Assembly (NCBI GenBank): GCA_037447655.1
Contig: JBBHKE010001577.1
Span: 173,545-237,544 of the forward strand
Length of the DNA stretch: 64,000 nt
Direction of reading: 5' to 3'
Source of the DNA: Zygnema cylindricum
Taxonomy: Eukaryota > Streptophyta > Zygnematophyceae > Zygnematales > Zygnemataceae
In this document: one piece after another, positions 54,655 to 64,000 of the stretch
Numbering within the stretch: the stretch's first letter is position 1
Layout: every line of letters starts with the position of its first letter
Notes under the pieces: model-generated
Database searches by the model: none
What the model saw: the letters and a program-made list of their open reading frames with translations, nothing else
Told to the model about the DNA's origin: nothing
Program-made: the position numbers and the translations under genes

Positions 54655-56159
54655 CATATTTAAAAAGTAGGCGTTTGGTAGGCGCAGAAAACTTGGCACC
54701 AAACTCGCGCAGAGTAGGCATACTGTACGTGTGTGCATTGTGCACAACCCTGTACGAACGTACGAATCTGACATGATCATAGTACACCTCACGTCGCCGA
54801 ACGATTTTTTTTAGCGAACTGACACGGCTTACGGTATGTCCCCATGTGCATAAGTAAGGGTTTTTTTCTGTCGTTTTCTTGTAAAACTTAGCGCCGTACT
54901 GCCTAAGTTGCAACCGTACGAAGGAATCACAAATTTGTAGAGTACAATTTGCGTCATCCTCGAATTTAAGATGTATGAAAAATTGTCGTCTTGTGTTTTT
55001 CGACCCACTTCCACGACAAAAAACGTCATCTTCAACCTTACGTTTAAAACACATGCGCGATGTGTTTTAAAACTAGGTGTTTCGATAAACAAATAGGAAC
55101 ATATATTTGCACGTGCCTTAATTTTCGAAAATTTTCATACGATTTCCAAGGACAAATAAAAGTATAGAATTCGCTATGTTTTGTCTGTTTGCATGCAATG
55201 CGACAAAGAAAAGTACACAATTTGTTTGGTTTTGTCCGTTTTGGTGTAGTACGGTTCTTTTTTTTGCAAGGCTTTCGAAATTCCGATGCGATTTCACGTC
55301 GACCAGACAAGCGACGCGAAAGCAAATCACATCTTCTTCAACCGTGAAACTGCACAGGCTGGAAGGCGGAACGTCTACAATGTCACGGTAATATATGCGA
55401 CGTCACAAAGCAGTTCCAAAAAATAACGTGCGACCACAGATTGTAAACGTTGACAGCCGTCACAGGTATTGTCGACGTTTACAATCGTCACAAGCGTAAG
55501 TTACGATTTCGTCCTTACAGACATAGGGACACTTGAAAACCGGGTTCGGCGTATCCGCACTAAAAGACAAAGTAAGTTCGCTAAGTTACAAGTACATGGG
55601 GACATACCCTTAGGATGACATTGCGCAGGAAAAAAAACCGGGAAAAAGAAAAACCACGGAGAGTACGGAGAGTTCATAGTTTTTACGGATAGTGTTTTTG
55701 CAGCCACCAATGGATAGGTTTTAGTAATATTTTTGGCAGTGCGGAATATTTTTTTTTTATCGTCCCATACTGCCTGGTTGGTCAAATTGAGGCGTTATTT
55801 AGTGTGGCCTTCAAAATTGCAGAGGCTAATATGACAGGTTGTCCTTTCATAAGATTTGTTATGGGTTTTTCAAGTGATCTTCTTAGATCGCTACTTTTAT
55901 CAGCGACCGTCAGATCGTCCAAATCTGACAGTTTAAATAAAAAGTACCTCAAAACTCACAAAAAAACAATATTTTGTCCGAATGTTTTTCAAAATATAGA
56001 CATGACGTTTAATTCTCTATCGATCGATGTGCAACTCAACACTGTTACTATTTTTTTTCACTTTGCGGCCAATACAATATGGGTCTTAAGGTCATATTGT
56101 ATGTTTTGCGTACAATAGGCATATTGTATGGGCGTACTTTCACCTACTTTTGAACTATG
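54655..56159 (+). mobile_element. MITE1 long copy D (1505 bp)
   Basis: The left end CATATTTAAAAAGTAGG is a worn version of the MITE1 end; the right end is CCTACTTTTGAACTATG. The flanking 8-mers GTCAAAAT and GTCAAAAG differ at one base. It has about 1 kb of sequence absent from short copies, including CCATACTGCCTGGTTGGTCA shared with copy G. Minus-strand frames up to 154 codons (54590-55054) show no known domain. Confidence 0.88.
55439..55489. repeat. Inverted repeat inside MITE1 copy D
   Basis: GATTGTAAACGT and ACGTTTACAATC, 12-bp perfect arms about 26 bases apart. Confidence 0.85.
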
Positions 56160-56510
56160 GTCAAAAGCCACTACTCTTAAGTGTGGGAAGTATTTGGCAC
56201 ACTATTTATGGGGTATGTACCGATGTGCTAAAGTAAAGGTTTTTTTTATGTCGTTTTCGTTAATATTAAATGTTGCCGTGAGAAAATCTTGTGTTGTAAA
56301 AGGAAGAAACTGTAGATAAAGAGCTACAATTTATGCTGTCCTCAAACTTAGTACGTACTTCAGAATTGTCGTCTTCTGTTTTGCAACCCACTGCCACATC
56401 ATGTCAACGCATTTTTAATTTTGGTCTTCAACCACCTCGAGCGCCAGCTTAAAGAAAAGTGACACCTAACAAAGATTATGAGAACTCCGCACGTTTTGCA
56501 TGATTTAAAG

Positions 56511-56875
56511 CATAGTTCAAAAGTAGGTGAAAGTACGCCCATACAATATGCCTATTGTATACAAAACATACAATATGACCTTAAGAACCATATTGTATTG
56601 GTCGCAAAATGAAAAAAAAAATAGTAACAGGGTTGAGTTGCACATCGATTGATAGAGAATTAAACGTCATGTCTAAATTTTGAAAACATTCGGACAAAAA
56701 AGTATTTTTCCGTGAGTTTTGAGGTATTTTTTATTTAAACCATCACATTTGGACGATCGAACGGTCGTTGATCAAAGTAGCGATTTAAGAAGATCACATG
56801 AAAAGCCCATAACACAACTTACGATAAAGGCACCTACAGAAGGCCTACAGTAGAAACGCCTACTTTTTAACTATG
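56511..56875 (+). mobile_element. MITE1 copy E (365 bp)
   Basis: CATAGTTCAAAAGTAGG to CCTACTTTTTAACTATG with a perfect 8-bp duplication ATTTAAAG (56503-56510, 56876-56883). Confidence 0.94.
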
Positions 56876-56883
56876 ATTTAAAG

Positions 56884-59800
56884 CATTTAGCACGAAGAGA
56901 AGTACATAGAAATGTTTTTTCTGGCCATCATCCGCATGTCGAAAAAACTTTGCAGTGTCAATTGCAAAAAAAATCCACCGCCGTCACATCTCGTTTTCTC
57001 TCTCACCCATTCCCTCCCTCCACTGTCTCTTGTTGGAATGATTTTTTAACAACATTTGTCATGTGAAAAAAATATATTGGTGCGTATCGGGCAAACGATG
57101 CAGGCAAAAAGGTAAAAGACCGCCAGATTTACAAAAGCCGGGGAAAATATGTACGGTACAGTACAGTAACGTATAATATGCCGGTCCAGTACTAATGTAC
57201 TATCAAGGCTCTTGCATCGAATTTTATGCTTCGGATACGCCTGACAGTTTTTGTATCGTTTGGCTATACCGATATTTGAAACTTTTCAAAAGGTGCGCCG
57301 ATGCATGTCACCGCAAAGATCTGAGACAATAGCGCTAAATCCAGGAGGCCAATTTATATTACTATATTGTATGGGCTCAAGATGCGGGACGATTCGCAGC
57401 AGCACATATAAACTGCTGAAACTTTTGACTTACTTGCTACCTTTATGTTCACACCATCGCGAGTTTATGAACTGATGTTATTCCTTTTTTTGTATCGAGA
57501 TCATTCTCCCATTCTAAGTTTATAATAAGTCTTATTGTGAAACGAAGTTATGAATTGATAAACTGAAAATGTTGACAATGGTGATAAACTGATGGTTATG
57601 TCCTCATACTCCAATGGTGTGGATCTCACTCAGCTGCTCAGCCTAAGGTCAAATATACCTTGTATTCACATGCTATTCTGGATCAAAGTAAACAATTTTA
57701 CTGTCACACGAAAACTAGGAGTACGAGTTTGGCATTGTAATCCTTCTTTTGTTTGTCCCATTTTCCGTACCGTTTATGCATCCACTTCCTTTTGTTGTTG
57801 TCGTAGATTCTAGTANNNNNNNNNNTGTCTTCAAAGTTTCTAGTAACAACTGCCTGAACCCTAGCAATCATGTTTAACGGAAAAATTCACAAAGGCTTGT
57901 ATCTATGTTATAAGGGTCCTAACTCCCGTTTTAATTATCGTAATATAATATAAGTTGTATGAACGCTGATTTCCAACATATGGTTTCAACTTAGTCTTAT
58001 AGGCTATGTGTTTTTCCGTATGGTCAAGGGGTGCCTTTATACTGTATCGTTTTGGAAAGACATAATGAAAACGCGAGGGTAGTCGAGCCAAGTATTATTA
58101 TAGGGTATATCGAAGATGTTATGGTAGTCGTTTATGCTTCTTCTAAAATTCCTGTTTTTGTCGTAGTTTACAACTGCTATAGATGAATTTCTATTTATAT
58201 TTGTGATGGGAGCGCAAAAGTAATACAGAAAGGTTTTGCTATGTCATATTTCCGTGGGGAACTGGTATGCCTTTTTGTGTATCGGATATTCTGATTCAAC
58301 TTTGGTATACAACCTTTAGTCGCAAGTATGTTGAATATAATATAATGCTATTAATTTTGCCCTCAATCCTGGGAATATTGTATCTATGTTCGGAAACACT
58401 TAAAAAGGCAATTTGTACTAACGATCCCAAGTCCGTCAACAATGATCTTTGAAACTTCTGTATCGCAAATACCACTATTCTTCGATATGAAAAACTGACA
58501 ACTGACAATTTCAGTTCTATGCGCAACACTGTTTCTCATTTTTGTAAGGATGTACGTCATGAGATTGAAGGTAGGTTGATATATTAACCTCCTAAAGCTA
58601 ATATTAAGGCGAAAATACCATAAAAAAAAATGTTTTTCGTCATCTTTTGTTGTTAATATTATATATGTAAGTTTTTGAAGCGGTTCCATTACACCGTCTG
58701 TCCCAAAATGGAAAAACTCCATCATAAAAGCAAAATTGAATCATCAAAATGCACTAAAGACAATTTGTTTTTGAGATACATGCGAATATATGTCATAGTG
58801 TCCCCCAAATCTTCATTGGATGCTGTCCAAGAAACATGATTTTAAGTGAAGAGAACTTCTAGATTTCTTAAAGGAGGAGAAAAATAGAGTGTACCACAAT
58901 CAGTGTTAATCTTTTTTTCACCACTTAAAACATCTTTTTACAGTGCACACGTATCCTATTTTCGATTGGAGGCAGCCAATCGGAGGTAAGAATCTTAGCT
59001 TTCAATCGCAGCCGTCAGATTGACATGTGTGCACGAAGAAATTATGTTTTTAAGTGGCGAAAAGTACAAAAATGAGACGCTTAACTTGTTATTTCTAAAT
59101 TTACCCGATGTTTTGAATAAAGACATTCTCAAAAAATTAACAACCTTCATAATTTATTTTTTTATTATTCTGTTTGATACTTTTTTTGTCATTTGGTGAA
59201 TCCAACTGTTGTAATTTGTTCGTACAAGCTCATCCCTCTACAGAACAAAACGAAAAACTTTTGTTCTAATGGGAAGATGCCCTAGGAAGATTGCTGAATG
59301 CCGATACACCGATTCGACAAGATGGCAAAATTTGTATCGTACACCTGTACAGTACTTGACATTTTACCATACAGTACATGGAGAGCTGTCACGCACTGAA
59401 TTACAGTACGGGCTTTACTAAATTTGTCGGTATATTAAACGATGATGTACGCGATATTATCTGCCTTTAACTTATCATCCAATCGAAAAATGTCGGTGTA
59501 GAATCTTGCAACCTGATATTTTTAACTGTGGTACTTGCGTTCGAGTGGATGACACGTGTCACATTTTGCGGATCTGCCAGGACTCGCCAGGACTTCCAGG
59601 ACTTCCAAGAGCTCCAAGTTACGACAAAAAACATAAATTTGGTGCCACACTTCAAACAAAGTACGGTACATTAGCTGTTTTTATCAGATCCCACGTCATT
59701 AAAAGTTTGTCTTTTCTGATAAACTTTTTGTGGTTCGCCTTCGCTGACCATTCGCACACGCCAGAGAGCAGCAGAAAGGATAAAATAAACTGTACGGATC

Positions 59801-60291
59801 ATAGGATTCGAGCAAATATCTGGAGTGACAGGACACAGTTCAGAGTTATATATGGTTATATGCAATTGGGCATACGATATGGATATCGTATTTATTTTTA
59901 GTTAAATAATATATATCGAAACAGAACCACATAAAATATGGATTTTACACGTCAGCTTCGGAAGACAAGATTGGCGACACAAAATTCAACGGACCACGTT
60001 TGTCGTACTAAATTAAAACTGGAGTGACGAAGCAGTACAGTACAGTACGATACTGTACAATTAAGTCAATATTTAGTTATTTACCAATAAAATTGTAAAA
60101 TAATCAGAAAAAAAATACGCACATCAAATACCATAGGCGGTAAAATTCCTAATATAATTACAGGGAGAAAAATAAAGTAATTGAGAGTTCTGGCAGATAC
60201 AGAAAGTCGTGTGAACCTTTGTATACCCTATTACTCTGAATATTTTAGCGGAATAACCGTTGACTTTTTGCCATATGACGTCATAGTCATT
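56884..60291. other. Stretch without recognised genes
   Basis: Frames of 60-131 codons occur (for example 59506-59901) but none has a recognisable domain. An assembly gap lies at 57816-57825. Confidence 0.4.
57816..57825. other. Assembly gap
   Basis: Ten N bases. Confidence 0.99.
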
Positions 60292-60299
60292 CGTCAAAC

Positions 60300-60759
60300 C
60301 ATAGTTCAAAAGTAGGTGAAAGTACACCCATACAATATGCCTATTGTACGCAAAAAATACAATATACCCTTAAGACCCATATTGTATTGGCCGCAAAATG
60401 AAATAAAATAGTAACAGGGTTGAGTTGCACATGGATCGATAGAGAATTAAACGTCATGTCTAAATTTGAAAAAAAAAAAAACGGACAAAAACATCTTTTT
60501 CTGTGAGTTTTGAGCAACTTTTCATTTAAACCGTCAGATTTGGACGATCTGACAGTCGTTGATCAAAGTAGCGATCTAAGAAGATCACATGAAAAGCCCA
60601 TAACACAACTTACGATAAGACTATCGTCAGATTTGGATGATCGGACGGTCGCTGATCAAAGTAGCGATTTAAGAAGATCACATGAAAAGCCCATAACACA
60701 ACTTCCGATAAAGGCGCCGACAAAAAGCCTACAATAGAAACGCCTACTTTTGAACTATG
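60300..60759 (+). mobile_element. MITE1 copy F (460 bp)
   Basis: CATAGTTCAAAAGTAGG to CCTACTTTTGAACTATG with a perfect 8-bp duplication CGTCAAAC (60292-60299, 60760-60767). It contains the same internal tandem duplication as copy A. Confidence 0.94.
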
Positions 60760-60878
60760 CGTCAAACCATGACAAATGACGAATGCTGACACAAAATTGA
60801 GGTGTGAGAGGTGAGATGCCATATTGCATGCATAAAATACTCATAAAATGTGAGTTTTGTATCGTGCGAACTAAACTA

Positions 60879-61417
60879 CACCGCGCATCGTTATTGGTGT
60901 CAAGGTTTAAATAGTGTGGAAGTAAATTTACCGTAATTAATGCTAATTAAGAATTAGATTTTTTTTTAAAAAGGTGTATTCTAATTTCGGCGTTAATGCT
61001 AATTTGGTACAACAAAAATGGAAATATTTTTGTACGATTATATACATTATTATATGTATCCGTACAAAATATTAGAAATCGTACACCCTGGTGAAATTTA
61101 AAAATATCCGTACATGTCAGACTAATTTACGTGCCAGACCAATCCCGTTTTTAGAGCGCACGTTCCTATACGTGCACGTCTGATTTAATTCATTTTTTGT
61201 AAAGTTTTCACTTCAAAAGGTACATTTATGTACGGTCTGACATCGACCGTACACCACACTATTTAGATATTATTGTACTTTCGTTCTTTACGCTATTTTG
61301 TACGGTCCTTGAATTAACGTCAAGGAAAAATTAAAATCATGTATCCTATTTGGGGAAAAAAATCAGAATTTTAAGAACCCAAATTAGAGTTGTTGACACT
61401 AATAACGATTCGCGGTG
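60879..61417 (+). mobile_element. MITE2 copy (539 bp)
   Basis: CACCGCGCATCGTTATTGG to CTAATAACGATTCGCGGTG with TA flanks (60877-60878, 61418-61419). Closely matches 52541-53080. Confidence 0.93.
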
Positions 61418-61486
61418 TACAACACTGTATAGTACTGTAGTTTAGCTGTACCATATGGTAAAACCCTAAAAAGGCCTACTTCAAAT

Positions 61487-62965
61487 CATAGTTCAAAAGT
61501 AGGCTTTTTTTATGGTAGGCCTTTGGTAGGCGCACAAAACTTTGCACAAAACTCGCGCAACGTAGGCATACTGTATGTGTGTGCGTCGTGCACACTCCTG
61601 TACGAACGTCTGAATCTGACGTAAGATCAACGTACAGTGCACGCCGCCGGACGGAATTTTGTAGCGAACTGACATGGCGTAGGATGACATTCCGTGGGAA
61701 AAAAAACCAGGAAAAAAAAAACCAGGAAAATTCTCAAATAGCGTAGTTTATTCTATATTTTTCTTTACTCTAATTAGGGCTATTTTCCAAGTACCGTAAA
61801 AAACGAAAGTACGTTGTCTCTTAAATAGAGTGGTGTACGGTCAGTGTCAGTTCGTACATAAATGTACCTTTTAAGTTAAAAAGTACAATAAATTAGTTTT
61901 AGTAACAGCGGATGCATGAGAATGTGCGTTCTAAAAAGGGAAAAAAACCATGTCGTAAAAAATCCCGTTCACACATATTCGTCTGACAGCCGCGTTTCGA
62001 CCGTGTGAACCCCAACGGGGTTGGTCCCTATGTTTTGGTATTTTTTTTGGCATTGTGGTATTTTCTTTTTTTTATTGTGCCATACTGCCTGGTTGGTCAA
62101 TTTGAGGCTTTATTTAGTGTGGCCCTCAAAATTGCTGACGCTAATATGACAGATTGTCCTTTCGAAAGTTGTGTTATGGGCTTTTTATGTGATCTTCTTA
62201 AATCGCCTACTTTGATCATTGACCGTCCGATCATCCGAATCTGACGGTTTAAATAAAAAGTCCCTCAAAACTCACAGAAATATTTTTTTTTGTCCGATTT
62301 ATTTTATAAATTTAGACATGTCGTTTAATTCTCTATCGATCGATGTGCAACTCAACCCTGTTCCTATTTTATTTCATTTTGCGGCCAATACAATATGGGT
62401 CTTAAGCATAGTTGTTCACGGCGTTTCGTGCGAACGATTTAATCGCGACGAATTATACGTAACAAACGCATTGAACCTTTTGAAAAAATCGTTAAAATCG
62501 TTAATGAATTTTCTTCCGTACAATTCCGTACATGTAAAAGAAATTGAGTTTAACATATAACGCAGTTTGTACATTGTCCGTACAGTTCCCGTCTCATTTC
62601 GTCATATTCCGTACAATTTTGTTACAATTCCGTACGTTTCCCGTTAAATTTCTGTTCAGTTTACCGGACAGAAAGTACTACGAAGTGCAACGTATCTTTT
62701 AGTCAAATTTCGTACTTTTTTGGTACAAAACCGTACAATTACTGTGAATACCGTACAGTTTCTGTAAATTATCCGTTCAGTTTACCGGACAGAAAGTACA
62801 TCGCGTTTTTTTCCGATTTATTCAAAAGTCACGAATTATACGTTTTAATCGTAAAAATGGAAAAAATCGCGCGATTTGAACAACTATGGTCTTAAGGGCA
62901 TATTGTATGTTTTGCGTACAATAGGCATATTGTATGCGCGTACGGTCACCTACTTTTGAACTATG
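61487..62965 (+). mobile_element. MITE1 long copy G with nested MITE4
   Basis: CATAGTTCAAAAGTAGG to CCTACTTTTGAACTATG with a perfect 8-bp duplication CTTCAAAT (61479-61486, 62966-62973). It shares its left 200 bp and right half with copy D and holds a diverged MITE2-like stretch (about 61735-61985). Without MITE4 it is about 990 bp. Confidence 0.92.
62407..62888 (+). mobile_element. MITE4 copy 2 (482 bp)
   Basis: CATAGTTGTTC to GAACAACTATG with a perfect 8-bp duplication GTCTTAAG (62399-62406, 62889-62896). Inserted inside MITE1 copy G. Confidence 0.95.
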
Positions 62966-62973
62966 CTTCAAAT

Positions 62974-64000
62974 TTATAGCTGCAGAGAAGTACAGATTCC
63001 TGGCAGGGAATCCAAAAACAATATCTACAGTAGTTGACAATGATTCTGGCATATTCTACGTGTCAAATTATGTACGGCTACCAGAACTGTTTTCAGCGGC
63101 GCAGATTGAACCAGAATCTTCGATGCGAATCTCGCCCACCATACATATTTTTGTCCTTGAAAGTTTTCGAACCGCGCTTTTTTGGCCACGTCATAACTAT
63201 GATTCTGCTACGTGGCAATACGTGCTTTCGCGTGTCATAGATGTCACGTGCCAAAAAAAATTGTCAGTTGAAAAAGCAGCTTAAATTCATGACGTGAAAA
63301 ATAGAAAAAAACAAAAAAAAAGATTCTCACTCGCGTGCTAAGTGGCTGCATTCTCTCGGGCAGATTCGATGAAGCAAAAAAAAAAACTTTTTAAAAACGT
63401 ACATTCCACGTCTCCGCCACTTATCTGCGAATGGCCACACCTGGCACATTCACACGTGCCAAACAGGCATGTGACATGTGAACCACGTTGCAGAATACTG
63501 ATTCTAAATTTTACTTATTTTCCTCCTTTTGTTGTCGTCCACATTTAGTAATCAAAGACACAGAGTATTGGTTTCTTCCATCACATACCCTCTCTCTCCC
63601 TCTCACTCTCTATCCCTCTCTCCCTCTCTCTCTCTCTCCACACTTTTCTGCCTGCATCCGCACGTGTGGATGGAAGCTCTAATTGGCCGAGACGCAAGTT
63701 TAACTTCCAGCCCAATTGAAAGCCTCCCTCCTACTGTCCTCTCCTCCATCCTTACCCTCTCCGCCTCCTCCTCTCCCTCCACCCCCTTCCTATGCTCCCT
63801 CGTTCAGTTTTCTGTCGTGTCACGCGCCTTCCTCTCTGCCGTACGGACAATCCTGTCCGTACGATTTGATGACAGCAATCTTTTCGACGCCGATTGCCAT
63901 TTGGGTTCCGAAGCCGCGGCGAGAATTTCAAAAGTTTTAAATTTTCTCCCTCTCCTCACCGACATTTCTCTCTCTCTCGGAGGGTGTTCTGTCTCTCCCT
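62974..64000. other. Right end of the window, pyrimidine-rich
   Basis: 63588-63645 is a CT-rich microsatellite. CACGTG-like words occur near 63243 and 63661. A 10-bp inverted repeat CGTACGGACA/TGTCCGTACG lies at 63840-63863. The CT-rich character could be a promoter or 5' UTR of a gene beyond the window; a proline-rich frame at 63716-63940 is probably chance. Confidence 0.4.

Noticed and set aside
54590-55054. 154-codon minus frame in MITE1 copy D as a possible transposase
   Set aside because: No D-D-E or hAT dimerisation motif recognised; copy G does not keep the frame. Left as unassigned.
59506-59901. 131-codon frame
   Set aside because: No domain; a low-complexity L-P-G-L-P-R-A-P stretch from a short repeat; no splice context recognised.
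63716-63940. Proline/serine-rich 74-codon frame at the right edge
   Set aside because: Explained by the CT-rich tract; could be a 5' UTR but coding is unsupported.

Overview
This window looks like nuclear DNA from a streptophyte green organism that is probably not a flowering plant; a charophyte-like alga is my best guess. Three things point that way. A spliced gene encodes a plant-type conserved protein. There is a non-LTR retrotransposon with a restriction-like endonuclease. There is also a Ty3/gypsy lineage that carries a DNA cytosine methyltransferase. The species is inferred, not shown. No rRNA, tRNA or CRISPR was seen. Almost everything is nested transposable elements, most of them decayed.

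Layout: 1-548 is unassigned. About 549-5955 and about 8.7-16.6 kb hold two decayed head-to-tail copies of one Ty3/gypsy family (here 'Ty3-A'). Its pol order is protease, DNMT3-like C5 methyltransferase, reverse transcriptase, RNase H, integrase, PHD finger. About 17.0-33.05 kb is a second Ty3/gypsy element ('Ty3-B', with zinc knuckles and a relic chromodomain), split inside its RT by a minus-strand Ty1/copia element (19703-29396). That copia element is itself interrupted by a 3.66-kb non-coding LTR element (22044-25707), which shares the copia element's primer-binding site and polypurine tract. About 33-36.2 kb holds small DNA transposons nested in one another.

38121-41245 (minus) is the only convincing host gene: three exons and about 554-564 codons. 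From 42 kb to the end the sequence is a mosaic of MITE families. MITE1 has CATAGTTCAAAAGTAGG ends and 8-bp target duplications. MITE2 has CACCGCG... ends and TA duplications. The hAT-like family has TAGTGTTGGG ends and 8-bp duplications. MITE4 has CATAGTTGTTC ends and 8-bp duplications. Among them sits a solo Ty3-B LTR (46883-52041) split by a hAT MITE, a MITE4 copy and an RLE-type LINE with an 832-codon open frame, probably the youngest coding element here. A 10-N gap lies at 57816-57825.

The most interesting system is Ty3-A: one retrotransposon polyprotein that joins a DNA-methylation writer and a PHD-type chromatin reader to the normal replication enzymes. Two further points stand out. The copia element's gag start codon lies inside its LTR and its gag frame runs through a half-tRNA primer-binding site. 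A non-coding LTR element appears to parasitise that machinery.
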